A stretch of 64,000 nt of DNA from Beverwykella pulmonaria. Its lineage: Eukaryota; Ascomycota; Dothideomycetes; Pleosporales; Melanommataceae. Made by a program: the position numbers and the translations under genes. The notes below the pieces were generated by a model. That model had not been told where the DNA came from. It worked only from the letters and a program-made list of their open reading frames with translations, and ran no database searches. The first letter of the stretch is position 1; the number at the start of each line of letters is the position of its first letter. Shown piece by piece: positions 22,131 through 31,693 of this stretch. Location: NCBI GenBank assembly GCA_001599595.1, contig BCHH01000024.1, forward strand, positions 67,006 to 131,005, given 5' to 3'.

Positions 22131-24124
22131 TCAGGCCAACCATATCTCCTGAACTTCCTCGTTGTTTCCCGCACTCGGCCACATATCCTCTGTAATTCCA
22201 TCAAACTCGGCCGGACCCACGAACTCCCAATCCTTTCCTTGCGGGCGAATTACGAGGGCAAAGTCCGCGCCATCGCAAAGGGCAACACTGTCGCCCACAC
22301 GTATGTCCCCGAAGCCCAGACCCACGCTCCGATCTTTCAAGATGAAGAACCGCAGACCGGCACTCGCGCATCGGAAGAAGGCAGCTTGAACTCTTCCAAA
22401 CGGCCCTCGCAGGAAAAGCGTTGCGAAGATCTCGTGCGATTCGAGGTGGGATAGATGCTCGACGCCCATTTCTTGCAGATAGATTTGGCGTCCGGGTAGT
22501 TGCGGGTCGTCGGATGCGAGAAGAACTTCTGCCATCAGGGCAACGTTGTCGATTTCGAGTTGCTGGCTTTGTTGTGCGGCTTCGTCTTCGAGATCGTGGG
22601 GACGCGAGAAGATGGTGTAGTCAGGCGGGTGGACGACGAATGAGAGTAGTCTTGAGATGGTGTCGTCTTCGTCCCTTGAGTGCTTGGCTGCGAGTTCGAG
22701 CCATTCCGTGGCGATTTCGGCCCATCCGCTGGTGACGTTGGTAGCGAAGCCTTGAGGATCGTCAATAGCGCGGCGCTGATCGAGAGATTGCAGGCTGCCT
22801 CGAGCGGATGTGATGGAATCTATCGTGCTCAGCACTCTGCCCTCCAGGATGAGCTTGTCCTGGGATGACCGAATCTCGTACTGATCAGTGAAGTACGCTC
22901 GATTGTCATTGGGCGTACGCGTCTTGAGCGTGGTCATGGGTGCTCCATCGTAATCTAGCACCCAGGAGGGAAGAGAGGAACGTCTCTGGAGACTGGGAAT
23001 TAGCGTGAGCGCTCGTAGCGATCGTCTCTGTCGAATTGTAGCCACTGTCAATTCCTCATATACCATCTCGACGCTCTTTTTGTAGTCTGGGGCGTCGAGC
23101 CGGATGCCGAGATCTGTGAGAACTTGGAAGAGGGCGTAAACTTTGTCTTTGGGATCGTAACAGCGTCGACTTCTGATCTCGGACACGCAAAACTCCTCGA
23201 GCATTTGCTGCATTGGACGTAGCCGCCGTCCAATCTGGCCCTCGTCCATTCCCGAGGGCTCAGTACCGACTTCAGAGTGCTTCTGTATCCCAAGAAGTGC
23301 TCGGACCCTCTGCAGCGAGTGTCTGATTGCGTCCTGTTGCCCGAGACGAGCCATTACGCCTGTCGATCTCAGACCCTTTCCACAGTGTGACGAACATTGG
23401 ACAAAGGCGGTCCAAGGTAGACTGTTCCTTCCACAGACAACGATTGGATAGGCCGAGAGAGCCATTTCTTGGAAAGTCCACGCTCTTTCAAACCATTCAT
23501 TGAACAAAAGTTGCTGGTGGGCGTGGAGCGGTGGGGTGGAGAGCCCTGGAGTCAAGTTTTAGTGTCTGGCAGGCCAGTTTGTGGAACCGATCACCTACAT
23601 TTTCCCAGCCACCCAATTTTGTCGTAATCTCCCTTATTCCACGGATAGAGGATTTTCCACACCCAATGTATCTGCCACAGGCGCTGAAATACTTTCCTCG
23701 TTTCGGCATCACCCGCGCCCAGCCAGATCAGGACACGATGGGAAACGCTGTAAATGTGGCCCATCAGGTTGACCTGATGATTTTTCTCATCAATTGACTG
23801 CTGGTTGATGCAGATGGCGTCAATCCACAAGGTCCGCGTTCGGAACTTGTAACGGAGATGTCGGAGGGCAGTCAAGCAGTTCGGTGTCACGAGGATCGTT
23901 CTTCCATCGCAAGAGATCGGAAGTGTACCAGATCGAGCACCCCAAACGTACGAGAGAGCTTCGTATTGATCGTTCCCGTTGCTGCATTCGTCCAGTGAGA
24001 TCCCTCTCAAGGTACAGTTGATTTCTGCACTCAACCTCCACGCTGGACGAAGAATCAGGACTCGGATGTGTCTGCCTGGCGTGAGAGGTGTGTAAGTGTA
24101 GACCGAGTCTGTGCTCATTGTCAA
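22131..24124 (-). CDS. HET-domain protein, two exons, apparently intact
   Basis: Exons 24124-23599 and 23545-22131 join across a 53-bp intron to 646 residues. The HET domain shows its three landmark blocks in order: YEALSYVWG (about residue 53), LWIDAICINQ (about 98) and ERAWTFQEMAL (about 195). The C-terminal part has the usual variable HET architecture ending in a strand-rich module (GDSVALCDGADFALVI and WEFVGPAEF). HET-domain proteins act in the cytoplasm in allorecognition, where an incompatible partner triggers growth arrest or cell death; most members are uncharacterised. No NACHT, ankyrin or other sensor domain is fused to it. A remnant of a related gene lies tail to tail on the plus strand and decayed GTPase genes lie upstream. 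A second ATG two codons in is an alternative start. Confidence 0.85.
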
Positions 24125-25010
24125 CGGCCGTCGGACGCGGTGAGGTAGGGGAGGATTGAGTATTGTTTCGCAGACTATGTTTGATCCGTAGGACCCGGCT
24201 CTCGCCGTCTTGTGGGTGGAATAGTCCGTGGCTGGGACAAGACGTTGTATCCCTGGAGCTTAAAGCGGAAGATACCAATAGAGCTTATGCCTTTTTACCA
24301 AATTCTAATTAGCTTTCCTCTAAGTTAATTTCAGAGTAGTTAGAAACCCATAAGACGAGAGCTCGTGGCTAATTTCGATATCGTCTCTGCCGCTTACAGC
24401 TCTGATAAATGAACTCTTTCCGGAACCCGTTGCGCCTTATTTGGGGCTTCAAGTTAGTGGGAAGGTATATTTATCGGATATAACGAGGGTCAACTACCCA
24501 TCACGGTAATAAAGACGTCATTCGATCTATGCGCGTAATGTCAGCGTGGCGGCTGGAGTTGATGTTTTATTCCGACCTCTATTTATCTGGCCCTGCAAAG
24601 CGCAAAAAATTCTCTACTTCTTCGACGATAGGGTCTCGGGTTTCCCGTGGTGCCGTTTTGGTTACCTCTATCGATTCAGCGTCGCTTAAGTTTGGGTCAC
24701 TGCGCTCGAGTCGGACTTTATATCAGCTGAGAACAGTGGCAATGCAGAATTTCGCTTGGCAGCTATAATTGTCAGATGATGCGGAGCCAAGCGCACAAGT
24801 CATACGGTGGTAGAGGCAGGTATATTTTCTTTTTTTAAGGCTAAGTTTAAAGCCGCCCTGATATCGCTGGGTGATTTTGGCCACCGTCAGCCGAATTCTC
24901 CCACAAACCTCCTCGTCTCGTGGAAATCCGGCGAATTTTGGTCCAAGTTGCAATGTCTGGTGTCGACGAGGCTCGACCCAGGTTTATGCCCCTAACTTGC
25001 CGTTACCCGG
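24125..25010. other. Gap between the HET gene and the GTPase relics
   Basis: This contains the putative promoter of the HET gene and AT-rich sequence. A frame at 24529-24768 has no recognisable motif. Confidence 0.4.
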
Positions 25011-25450
25011 CTTCAAGGTCTGCCGCAGCTTAACTCTTGTAGACCAGAAGATGTCGTGATCGCGTTGATGGGGATAACGGGCGCTAGAAAGAGCTCCTTC
25101 ATCGCGCTTTGCTCTAACCAGAAACCAATAGTTGGCCACAGAGGCGACTCTTGTAAGTCGACGAATAATCCTAGTGTATTCTTAGCTGACAATATCACAT
25201 TCTAGACACTTAGGATCTTGATATATTTCCTGTCCACTTCGATGGACCACAGCAAAGACGAGTTTTCCTTATGGATACGCCGGGCTTCGGCGAAACCACC
25301 CGCAGTGATATCCAAATCCTCAGAGTGCTTAACCCATGGTTAACCCAATTATGTTCTGATGGCATACGGCTCACAGGGATTATATATTTGCATAGTAACG
25401 GCGTTTTACGGTTTTTGGCAACAACCACGGAAAACCATCCAACCAGCTGA
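25011..25450 (+). pseudogene. P-loop GTPase relic, copy 1 (AIG1-like G domain)
   Basis: The plus strand carries pieces of a fungal G domain in two frames. The first reads EDVVIALMGITGARKSSFI, a P-loop region in which the Gly before Lys is Arg, followed by the expected VGH..DSC segment. After a frame change it reads VFLMDTPGFGETTRSD (the G3 DTPG motif) and then SDGIRLTGIIYLHSNG, the hydrophobic strand typical of these septin/AIG1-related fungal GTPases. The Gly-to-Arg change is a TG-to-TA transition, consistent with RIP. G4 and the C-terminal part are missing, because copy 2 begins next. It cannot bind GTP as written. Confidence 0.6.
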
Positions 25451-25559
25451 GGCTTGCCTCAGCATCTACTTGGGCTCAGCCTGTGACAGGATTTTATTGT
25501 TGGGATAATTAAAGAAAGAGCCGATATAAACAAGTTTATTATGCGGGGCCAAAGTCATT

Positions 25560-26737
25560 GTCTTTGGTTCGAAAAGGAGTACAAGGAGCCTGGATGACGT
25601 CGCTGGTGACGCGGAGTTGTCTCCGGGACGAACCACGTATACATAGTTGATACCCCAGGTTTTAATGCGAGTCGCCTGTAAACTTTTATCCACTTTCTAT
25701 ATCTGACTACTATATTTAGGATACTAACCGGTCGGATCTCGAACTACTTAAGGCTTTATCGAACTTCTTCTGCGCCGTATACTATTATGGGAAGCTATTT
25801 AACGGTGTTATTTACGTTCACAGAATCTCAGATACCCGTATTACCCGAAGCGAAAAGCGAAACATTAAAATATTTAAGGAGCTTTACGGAGAGGTAGCAT
25901 TCTCGAAAGCCGCCGTGCTAACAACAATATAGAGCACCGATCAGCAGTCCGTAGAATTTAAAAGGCAGATAGGGCGTGAGAAGGAGCTTGAAGTTTAGCA
26001 CCTCCCAGATATTATAGCAGAGAACGGGCGTATGGATCGTATTAAGAGTCAGACGAGGATATCGATTGATATTTTATCGGCGAAGAAAGTTTTTTCGGCG
26101 CTCTCCGATTCTTAGAAATTCGACATAGTCACTTTACAGATTCAGGACGAGTTGGTAAATATTCCGTCCGCTATATTAGATCAAGCGGCAGCCGGGAAAG
26201 CCCTCTTGTCGTACTTAGACGAGTCTGCCAAAGATTGCGAATCCCAGATAAGCATAAGCGTGGGTCCAAATAGCCAAGGAGTGCAGGGTCAACAGTCCAG
26301 TATGGTCGAGGTCAAAGCTTTGCTTGAGACTATTCGCAGGGATCAGTAAAGCATGCAGCTATCTCTTCTTCAAATCCAGCAGCAAGAGCGAGACCGGCTC
26401 GTCGTTAAGGTAGCGCGTATGGAGAAGAGGTGGAATGATAAGTTAGAGGCAAAAAGACTAGAGGTGGCACGAATGGAAAGGAGGTAGAAGGATAACTTAG
26501 TAGCGAGGGAGGAGGAGTAGCGCCACCGAGAAAGAATTATTCTCGAGATACTACAGGCCGATAGAGACCGGGCACGGTAGGCCGAAAGAGACAAGCAAAA
26601 GATTTTCAACCTGGAGCAGAAACAATATAAGTAGGAGCACCGCGCTAAGCTCGAAAGGCTAAGGGGGGAATTCGAGGCAATAGAACAAATAACAAACGCC
26701 AGGCTGGAAGCTATCGGAAAGGTAAAGAAAGCCTAAT
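25560..26737 (+). pseudogene. P-loop GTPase relic, copy 2, with coiled-coil tail
   Basis: A second, longer relic of the same family follows in tandem. The P-loop region is unrecognisable. HVYIVDTPGFN supplies G3 near 25640. After what looks like a short intron the frame reads NRSDLELLKALSNFF, then FNGVIYVHRISDTRITRSE and FSKAAVLTTI (the G4 neighbourhood, with its key residues changed). A long helical tail rich in Glu, Arg and Gln (QQQERDRLVVKVARMEKR and more) predicts a coiled coil to TAA-like ends near 26737. At least six in-frame stops are TAG where Gln is expected, again the RIP pattern. Intact relatives are common in filamentous ascomycetes and usually uncharacterised. Confidence 0.65.
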
Positions 26738-27029
26738 AGGTTAGTCCTCTCCTCCAGGGACTCGCAACTAGCGGACTAGGGCTAGGTCAGTACAGTAGTT
26801 CTAAACAATATCTCGAGCTACTACTAACTTCGAGCGCTGGCAGCGGGAGCGTGTCTCACTGCGGGTAAGTCTTGCATAGCATGTTACTTGGACAGAAACT
26901 AACCTAAAAAGGTCTCTGCGTCATTCAGTAAATATATCTCTTTCGTGGTGGTTAGGTATTTCAAATCAATACAAACTCCGTTCTTGCAATGCTCTTTCCA
27001 CCGTACCACCCCGAAACCTCCCGTTCTGT
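26738..27029. other. Spacer, no recognisable gene
   Basis: A short AT-rich stretch between the GTPase relic and the next fragment. Confidence 0.4.
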
Positions 27030-27243
27030 CAGTACCTCGCGGATCTCCCCGAGTTCCGTCAATGGTAGCTCAAAGCCCCAGTACGGCGCCCGGTACAGCT
27101 TCAGCCTCGGAATCGGCGTCCCTATGGACAAGATCGATCAGCTTCGCGATGTCCACAATGTGGGCGGGGCCGCTGGTCTGGATGGACATATCGGTCTACA
27201 TAGCCTTGTCAACCATAACGAGCTCGCTATTCTGGACTCGTGA
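27030..27243 (+). pseudogene. Possible D-serine dehydratase (DSD1-like) fragment
   Basis: One plus-strand frame reads LGIGVPMDKIDQLRDVHN, then GLDGHIGLHSLVNHNELAIL. The layout (a Y-x-x-P-x-x-KI-x-x-L helix start followed by a strand ending in V(D/N)H-x-x-QLA) resembles the alanine-racemase-like barrel of fungal D-serine dehydratase and D-threonine aldolase enzymes, which use PLP. The Lys for PLP and the zinc-binding C-terminus were not found on either side, so it is a fragment at most. Frames in other phases here (up to 173 codons) have no motif. The assignment is tentative. Confidence 0.3.
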
Positions 27244-28080
27244 ATCGGTCTACATAGCGAGAACGATTACAGATGGATCATTAACCTCACTCAGCGCATC
27301 GGCCAGAACAGGCGAGCAGATCATGACATTATCCGAGGCGAGTACATCCAGCCTGACTGCCACGGTCTTGGCTGGAGTCTTGAACACAGCTGGGGTGCTG
27401 CTGCGGGCTGAGCCGTCAGTTGCCGCATCGGTTGCTCCATCGGTGTCCATGGCGACGTTGTTCTGATTGTCATTGGCCGGAATGGCAGACTCAGTCTCGC
27501 ATGCATCACCAAGACCGGTCCCCGAAATCAGGGGGCGAACCGGGCGCCTTCTCGAGATGAGCGTTGAGGACGGTTTCATCAGCGGAGGGTGCAAGCGCAG
27601 CGGTGCGGTCGAGCAGCAACAGGTAGCTGTCATTTACAGACGCACACCCCGAGTCTTTCCGCTTGGAGCCGGACTTCTCGGCCTGGGGCCGGTGATTTGC
27701 GAACCCAAGATATGCAGTGGCGAGGAAGTGAGCACCACAGAGAGGCTTCACGGGTTCTCGATCTGAGATAATTAGTTATCGCTCAAAACCACCAAGACGC
27801 GGAAGACATACTAGGAACGGGGAGGTGGTAAACGGGATTCAGCTTGGCGAAAATGTCCCAAGGGGAATGAATCGTGTGGAGATTGTGGAGATTGACGTTT
27901 TCCTTCCAAAAGATTTCCCAGGTTGGACGTGTGGAGTAGGAGATGCAGATTCAGAGAGATCGCTGCAAGAGATGCATGATGCGTCTTTTGGAAAGTTTTA
28001 GAGATGGTTGTTCAATAGTTCGGGGTGGCACATCAAAATTCTGTTTTTATGCAGCTCCATTGAGCAATTTTAATAGGCAA
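27244..28080. other. Gap with long but unsupported open frames
   Basis: Overlapping frames run on both strands (27250-27766). They have low-complexity Ser/Thr/Ala content and no motif. I do not call a gene. Confidence 0.35.
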
Positions 28081-28084
28081 CAGA

Positions 28085-28520
28085 CGTGCAGCACCGTCAG
28101 GTACCAGGCCCTGCTCTTTCGCTCTATCAATCTTATTAAGATGTCGATACATTCCTTTGTTATTCGTTCTTCTCCGAGCGGGTCTTCTCCCGTGCAAGAT
28201 AGACCATTACGGTTGAGCGCAATCAGCTGGCCCCCGAGACAATCGAGGTAAACAAGCTCTAGTAGGACTAGCTACGGAAAGGCCTCGTGAAGTCGTTCCT
28301 CGAGGTGGGAGATCGCGATGAGCTCAGCGCTGCGGCGCCGGAGAGACCTCCACCCGCAGCTCCCGTGAAGAGGGCATCTGGCGATGATAATAAGGCCTCT
28401 GGCGACGAGCACGAGGCCCGGTATGACGAACAGGGCGACCTGATTGAGGACTCTGATGCGTGGGGAAGCGATGGGGGCCTTGTTTTCACCGACATTGATG
28501 ACATTGATGACTCTCCCTAG
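28085..28520 (+). mobile_element. hAT-family transposase C-terminal relic
   Basis: The plus strand encodes SERVFSRAR, a stop, TITVERNQLAPETIE, and after further stops GLVKSFLEVGDRDE, then an acidic tail with DEQGDLIEDSDAW ending at TAG. The block SERVFS..R(x)6-8 R..L.PETIE is the hallmark of the hAT dimerisation domain at the end of fungal hAT transposases. Three or more in-frame stops and the absence of the RNase-H-like catalytic part show that it is a relic. The direction agrees with the repeat-rich end that follows at 28535-28660. Confidence 0.65.
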
Positions 28521-28534
28521 TCTGTACAAATTTC

Positions 28535-28660
28535 CTATTTGGGAACTGGGTGGACGCCCACCCGGTGACTGGGTTGGCGCTAGACTGGGTACCAACTGGG
28601 TGAGCTCTTCTTAAACTGGGTATCAACTGGGTGAGCCGAAATTCTGACCAACCCACCTAG
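28535..28660 (+). repeat. Subterminal ACTGGGT repeats of the hAT element
   Basis: Within about 115 bases the heptamer ACTGGGT occurs six times in the same orientation, in AACTGGGTGG, GACTGGGTTG, GACTGGGTACC, AACTGGGTGAGC, AACTGGGTATC and AACTGGGTGAGCC. An inverted form, CCAACCCACC, follows near 28648. Clustered short repeats next to the terminal inverted repeat are a known feature of hAT elements, where the transposase binds. I place the element end near here, but a target duplication was not confirmed. Confidence 0.55.
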
Positions 28661-29254
28661 ATAACCACACTAGCTGTCTCTGATGATTTCGCTTAGTGTT
28701 ATCTTTAAGGCCTTTCAGCACTGGCTTGTCGTTCACTATTCCTATATCCTTTTGAGCGCCCCTCGCTCTCGCTCGATTGAAATAAGCTTCCGGATCTTCA
28801 CCTTCGCTATATTCTGGCCGGAGAAGAGATGTAATATAGATGTTGAATATGCTGCAAGCAAGATAAATAGAGGCTATAAGACGTTATATTAAACTTAACG
28901 AGAAGAGAATGAAGGGAGATAAAGAATAAGAAGACCGGCTTAATAACGAATCACCGCATCAACTGAAGATTCTGGAGAGAAGGGGGAGAATAGATGTTTC
29001 TGCTTAATATGAAATGAGTGACGCGGAGGGAGGAGACAAAGCCATAGTTATAATCCAGCCACCGGCATCCCACCCAGACAGACGGCTATGCTTAAGGGGC
29101 CTTATCCTACTGCATCAGCAAGCCGCCAGAGGTGATGAATTACCTCCAGCCGCTCTCTGAAGGGGATCCTAAAACTAGGACCCCCTCCCAACAGGGTTGT
29201 ATCGACTTGACGGTTTTCCTTATCGTGTACGGCTTGGCTGCTTAGATAACGAGG
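28661..29254. other. AT-rich repeat-like spacer
   Basis: No gene is seen. The text is AT-rich with short frames only, and is probably transposon-derived. Confidence 0.35.
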
Positions 29255-29415
29255 GGCCCAGAACCGGGACCGCGAGTGAGACTGAGCGAGAGCATAAGTA
29301 GCCTAAGGCAGCTAGATTCGATCGTGAGCGACTATGATTGAGCTTAAGCTGACCGCAAGCGAGCGGGAGTTGAGGCGGTGCAAACGTGAGCGTATTGAGC
29401 CGAGGTTGAGCCGGG
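29255..29415. repeat. TGAGC-rich array next to GGGGCCCA, second copy
   Basis: GGGGCCCAGA near 29254 is followed by TGAGC or GAGC at about 29283, 29325, 29337, 29387, 29396 and 29407, with less regular spacing (9-21 bases) than at 21.1 kb. The pairing of the GGGGCCC block with a TGAGC-rich stretch repeats the structure at 21105-21250. Confidence 0.35.
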
Positions 29416-29814
29416 AGTATTTTTGCTGAGTCAACGCGGCCGTATCGACGAACCCAGTTGGGATGTGAGTGCGGGCACTTTGTCCCAGTTAATAGCCTAT
29501 GAAATTGCGTCACCGTATATATCACAGTTGGCAGACCCATGGAAACCACATTCCAGAGTCTGGAAAAGTTCATTTGTTCAACCAAAACGGCAGCATGGAG
29601 ACTTACTTGCAGAATAGGGAGGTTAATTCCCGCACGAATGGAGGTGACAAGTGTTTTTGAAGATGAATGTCTTGAACAGCTTCATTTCTTGTTTTCAAAT
29701 CACTGCTGAGTCAGCTGAAATGCCAAGCCCCACAACCCTCTAATAGCTCCTCTAAGATCCACGATCTTGTGCAACCCCACCACCAACCATCTCAGATTCA
29801 TCACCATCTCCATC

Positions 29815-30417
29815 ATGACCGACAATACCGACGCGCCCAAAAAAAAATTCGAGCCGAAGCAACCTGTCGAACTAGCTCCACCGAAAGACGACGTCATCAG
29901 TCTTGACTATCTCAAGAAGTGTGATGGTAGGCCTTCCATTGCCACTGATCCTCCAGGCATCTATATGAGTGTTCATACAATGCATCTAGGAAAAAACGAG
30001 GGTTATCCAACGCTTGTAGCGATTAAAGTATGTTTCTAGATGGATTCGGCCTGTTACAACGGTCTGTGTCTTGTGAGACTCCTGCTCACAGCAATTCCAG
30101 GGAACCGTCTTCGATGTGAGCGCAAAGGATGCATATGCGCCAGGAAAGCAATACAACGGTTCGTTTTTGTGCCACCTCCGCAAATAGTTTTCGCATCTGC
30201 ATTCCTAAACTAATCATGATTTGCGATAGTCTTCGCTGGGAAAGAACCAAACAGCGCCCTCGGCCGCTCTTCTCTCAAGGAAGAAGATTGCAATCAGTCG
30301 GACTACTCAGACCTCACCGAGGCCGAGAAAAAGGTCCTGGACGACTGGTTCACATTCTTCAGCAAGCGATACAACATCGTGGGAAAGCTTCAATCTGCTG
30401 GCAGCTCTACTCTGTGA
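29815..30417 (+). CDS. DAP1: Dap1/MAPR cytochrome b5-like haem-binding protein
   Basis: Exons 29815-29926, 29990-30027, 30101-30158 and 30230-30417 join to 131 residues. All three introns have GT..AG ends. The fold markers of the MAPR (progesterone-receptor-like) cytochrome b5 family are present: YPTLVAIKGTVFDVS, then YAPGKQYNVFAGKEPNSAL with the Tyr residues that ligate and contact haem, and LTEAEKKVLDDWFTFFSKRY. In yeast, Dap1 binds haem and supports the sterol P450s Erg11 and Erg5; I infer the same role here. There is no membrane segment at the N-terminus, unlike animal PGRMC1. A further in-frame ATG 48 bases upstream is possible, but MTDNTDAPK is the more typical start. Confidence 0.9.
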
Positions 30418-31444
30418 ACGAATCCTAAGTTTTCAATCCCATTGTACACCCTTTCAGTCACAGCATCCCCTCCGTCATTTGTCCCAAACAGAAAGTTCGC
30501 CATGTGTTAATAATAGGCGATGATGGTTGTCCCAGTCAAGGCCGGGAATGGGGCATTGGGCTTCCGGTTTCTATTTACCATGTTGCTCGCAATTTTTTCA
30601 TTGGATAAAAGTTCATTGAAAAGCCTCTTGGCTTCTTGGCTCTTGGCCGGTATTGCGACTACTGTCACGGCATGACCACAATCTCATCAAACCTCCGTTT
30701 TCGAATCTTAGATTTCTGTATTCGGGTGTTTCAAAACCACCCATGTTCCAAGACCAGCTCGACTTCACCAGTAGCACTGATCTAGTATTGCCGTAAACCT
30801 CCCTTCCCCCCCCAAAAAATCGGATTTAAATTGAGTTATCGGCACAAAAGCACCTAATAAGTACTTATTAAGGAGTACCACATGCACGCATCTTTGTTGA
30901 AATGGGTGGAGGCTTTTCCACTTCGTTTGGTATTGCATCACATTACGGCGACCTCTTACACTAGAAAAACGAGCATTTCGCCTGTAAATTGATAAGCGAC
31001 ATCAAGGGCGGTACAGGCAAGTCTAATGCGTTGGTTGACATACGATAAATCTCGGTGTACTTTTGGTGCCGCGTAATCCGACTCTACGTGCTTTCTCGTC
31101 GGCAATTTTTCCCTTTCTTATGCGCCTTTCTGACATGGAGTTTGTTGAGAGAGACTGTTCAGTACAGTTGAAAGCTCATTCGAGATTTCGGTCACGACAC
31201 AAGAACTTTGTTCCACGGATGGCATCTGTCAAGATGCTCATTTGACGACTATATTTCAATTACCCCATACATAGTGTCATATTAATACAAAACCAACCAA
31301 AAAAAGGAGCGCATAAACGCAGAAATCTCTGCCATGAAGAAGTATTCAAACGGTACCTCATAAAACAAAGTAAGTGACGCCTAACAATACTACCTTATGC
31401 ACCATCATATAGAGTACAATCATGACTACGATATTCGATCGAAG
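30418..31444. other. Intergenic, no recognisable gene
   Basis: The 3' flank of the Dap1 gene and anonymous sequence. A frame at 31063-31245 is unsupported. Confidence 0.4.
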
Positions 31445-31693
31445 CTATCGGCCAGGGTTCGACGAGCTGACGGCCTTCTCCTGCCAATTTCCTACTCTGG
31501 CCATATCATTCGACTTCAGTCTTTGTTTCGTGCAGGCATCGCATTCCGCCTCGTGCTGGTTCCATACTCGCTTGATGTTCCAGGCGCCAAAACATTGATG
31601 GAGAGGGTCATTGCGCGCGAAGTGGCAATATTGAATGAGACGATGGCCCTCATGTCCGCATGGAACAAAGTGGATTTTCTCGTAATAGCACAT
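31445..31693 (-). CDS. Small Cys/His-rich hypothetical protein
   Basis: An 82-residue frame begins MCYYEKIHFVPCGHEGHRLI and contains QYCHFARNDPLHQCFGAW and AECDACTKQR. The spacing of Cys and His (CYY, PCGHEGH, YCHFARNDP, HQC, ECDAC) suggests a small metal-binding fold. Short proteins of this layout, with the YCHFARNDP-like centre, are as far as I recall recurrent and uncharacterised in Dothideomycetes. There is no signal peptide. The plus strand of the same DNA also has an open frame (31397-31747) without any motif, so the minus call rests on the cysteine pattern. Confidence 0.5.
   Translation of the reverse strand: MCYYEKIHFVPCGHEGHRLIQYCHFARNDPLHQCFGAWNIKRVWNQHEAECDACTKQRLKSNDMARVGNWQEKAVSSSNPGR

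Noticed and set aside
26945..27466. 173-codon plus-strand frame as a protein
   Set aside because: It is a low-complexity Ser/Thr/Ala sequence. Another phase of the same DNA carries the only recognisable (DSD1-like) pattern.
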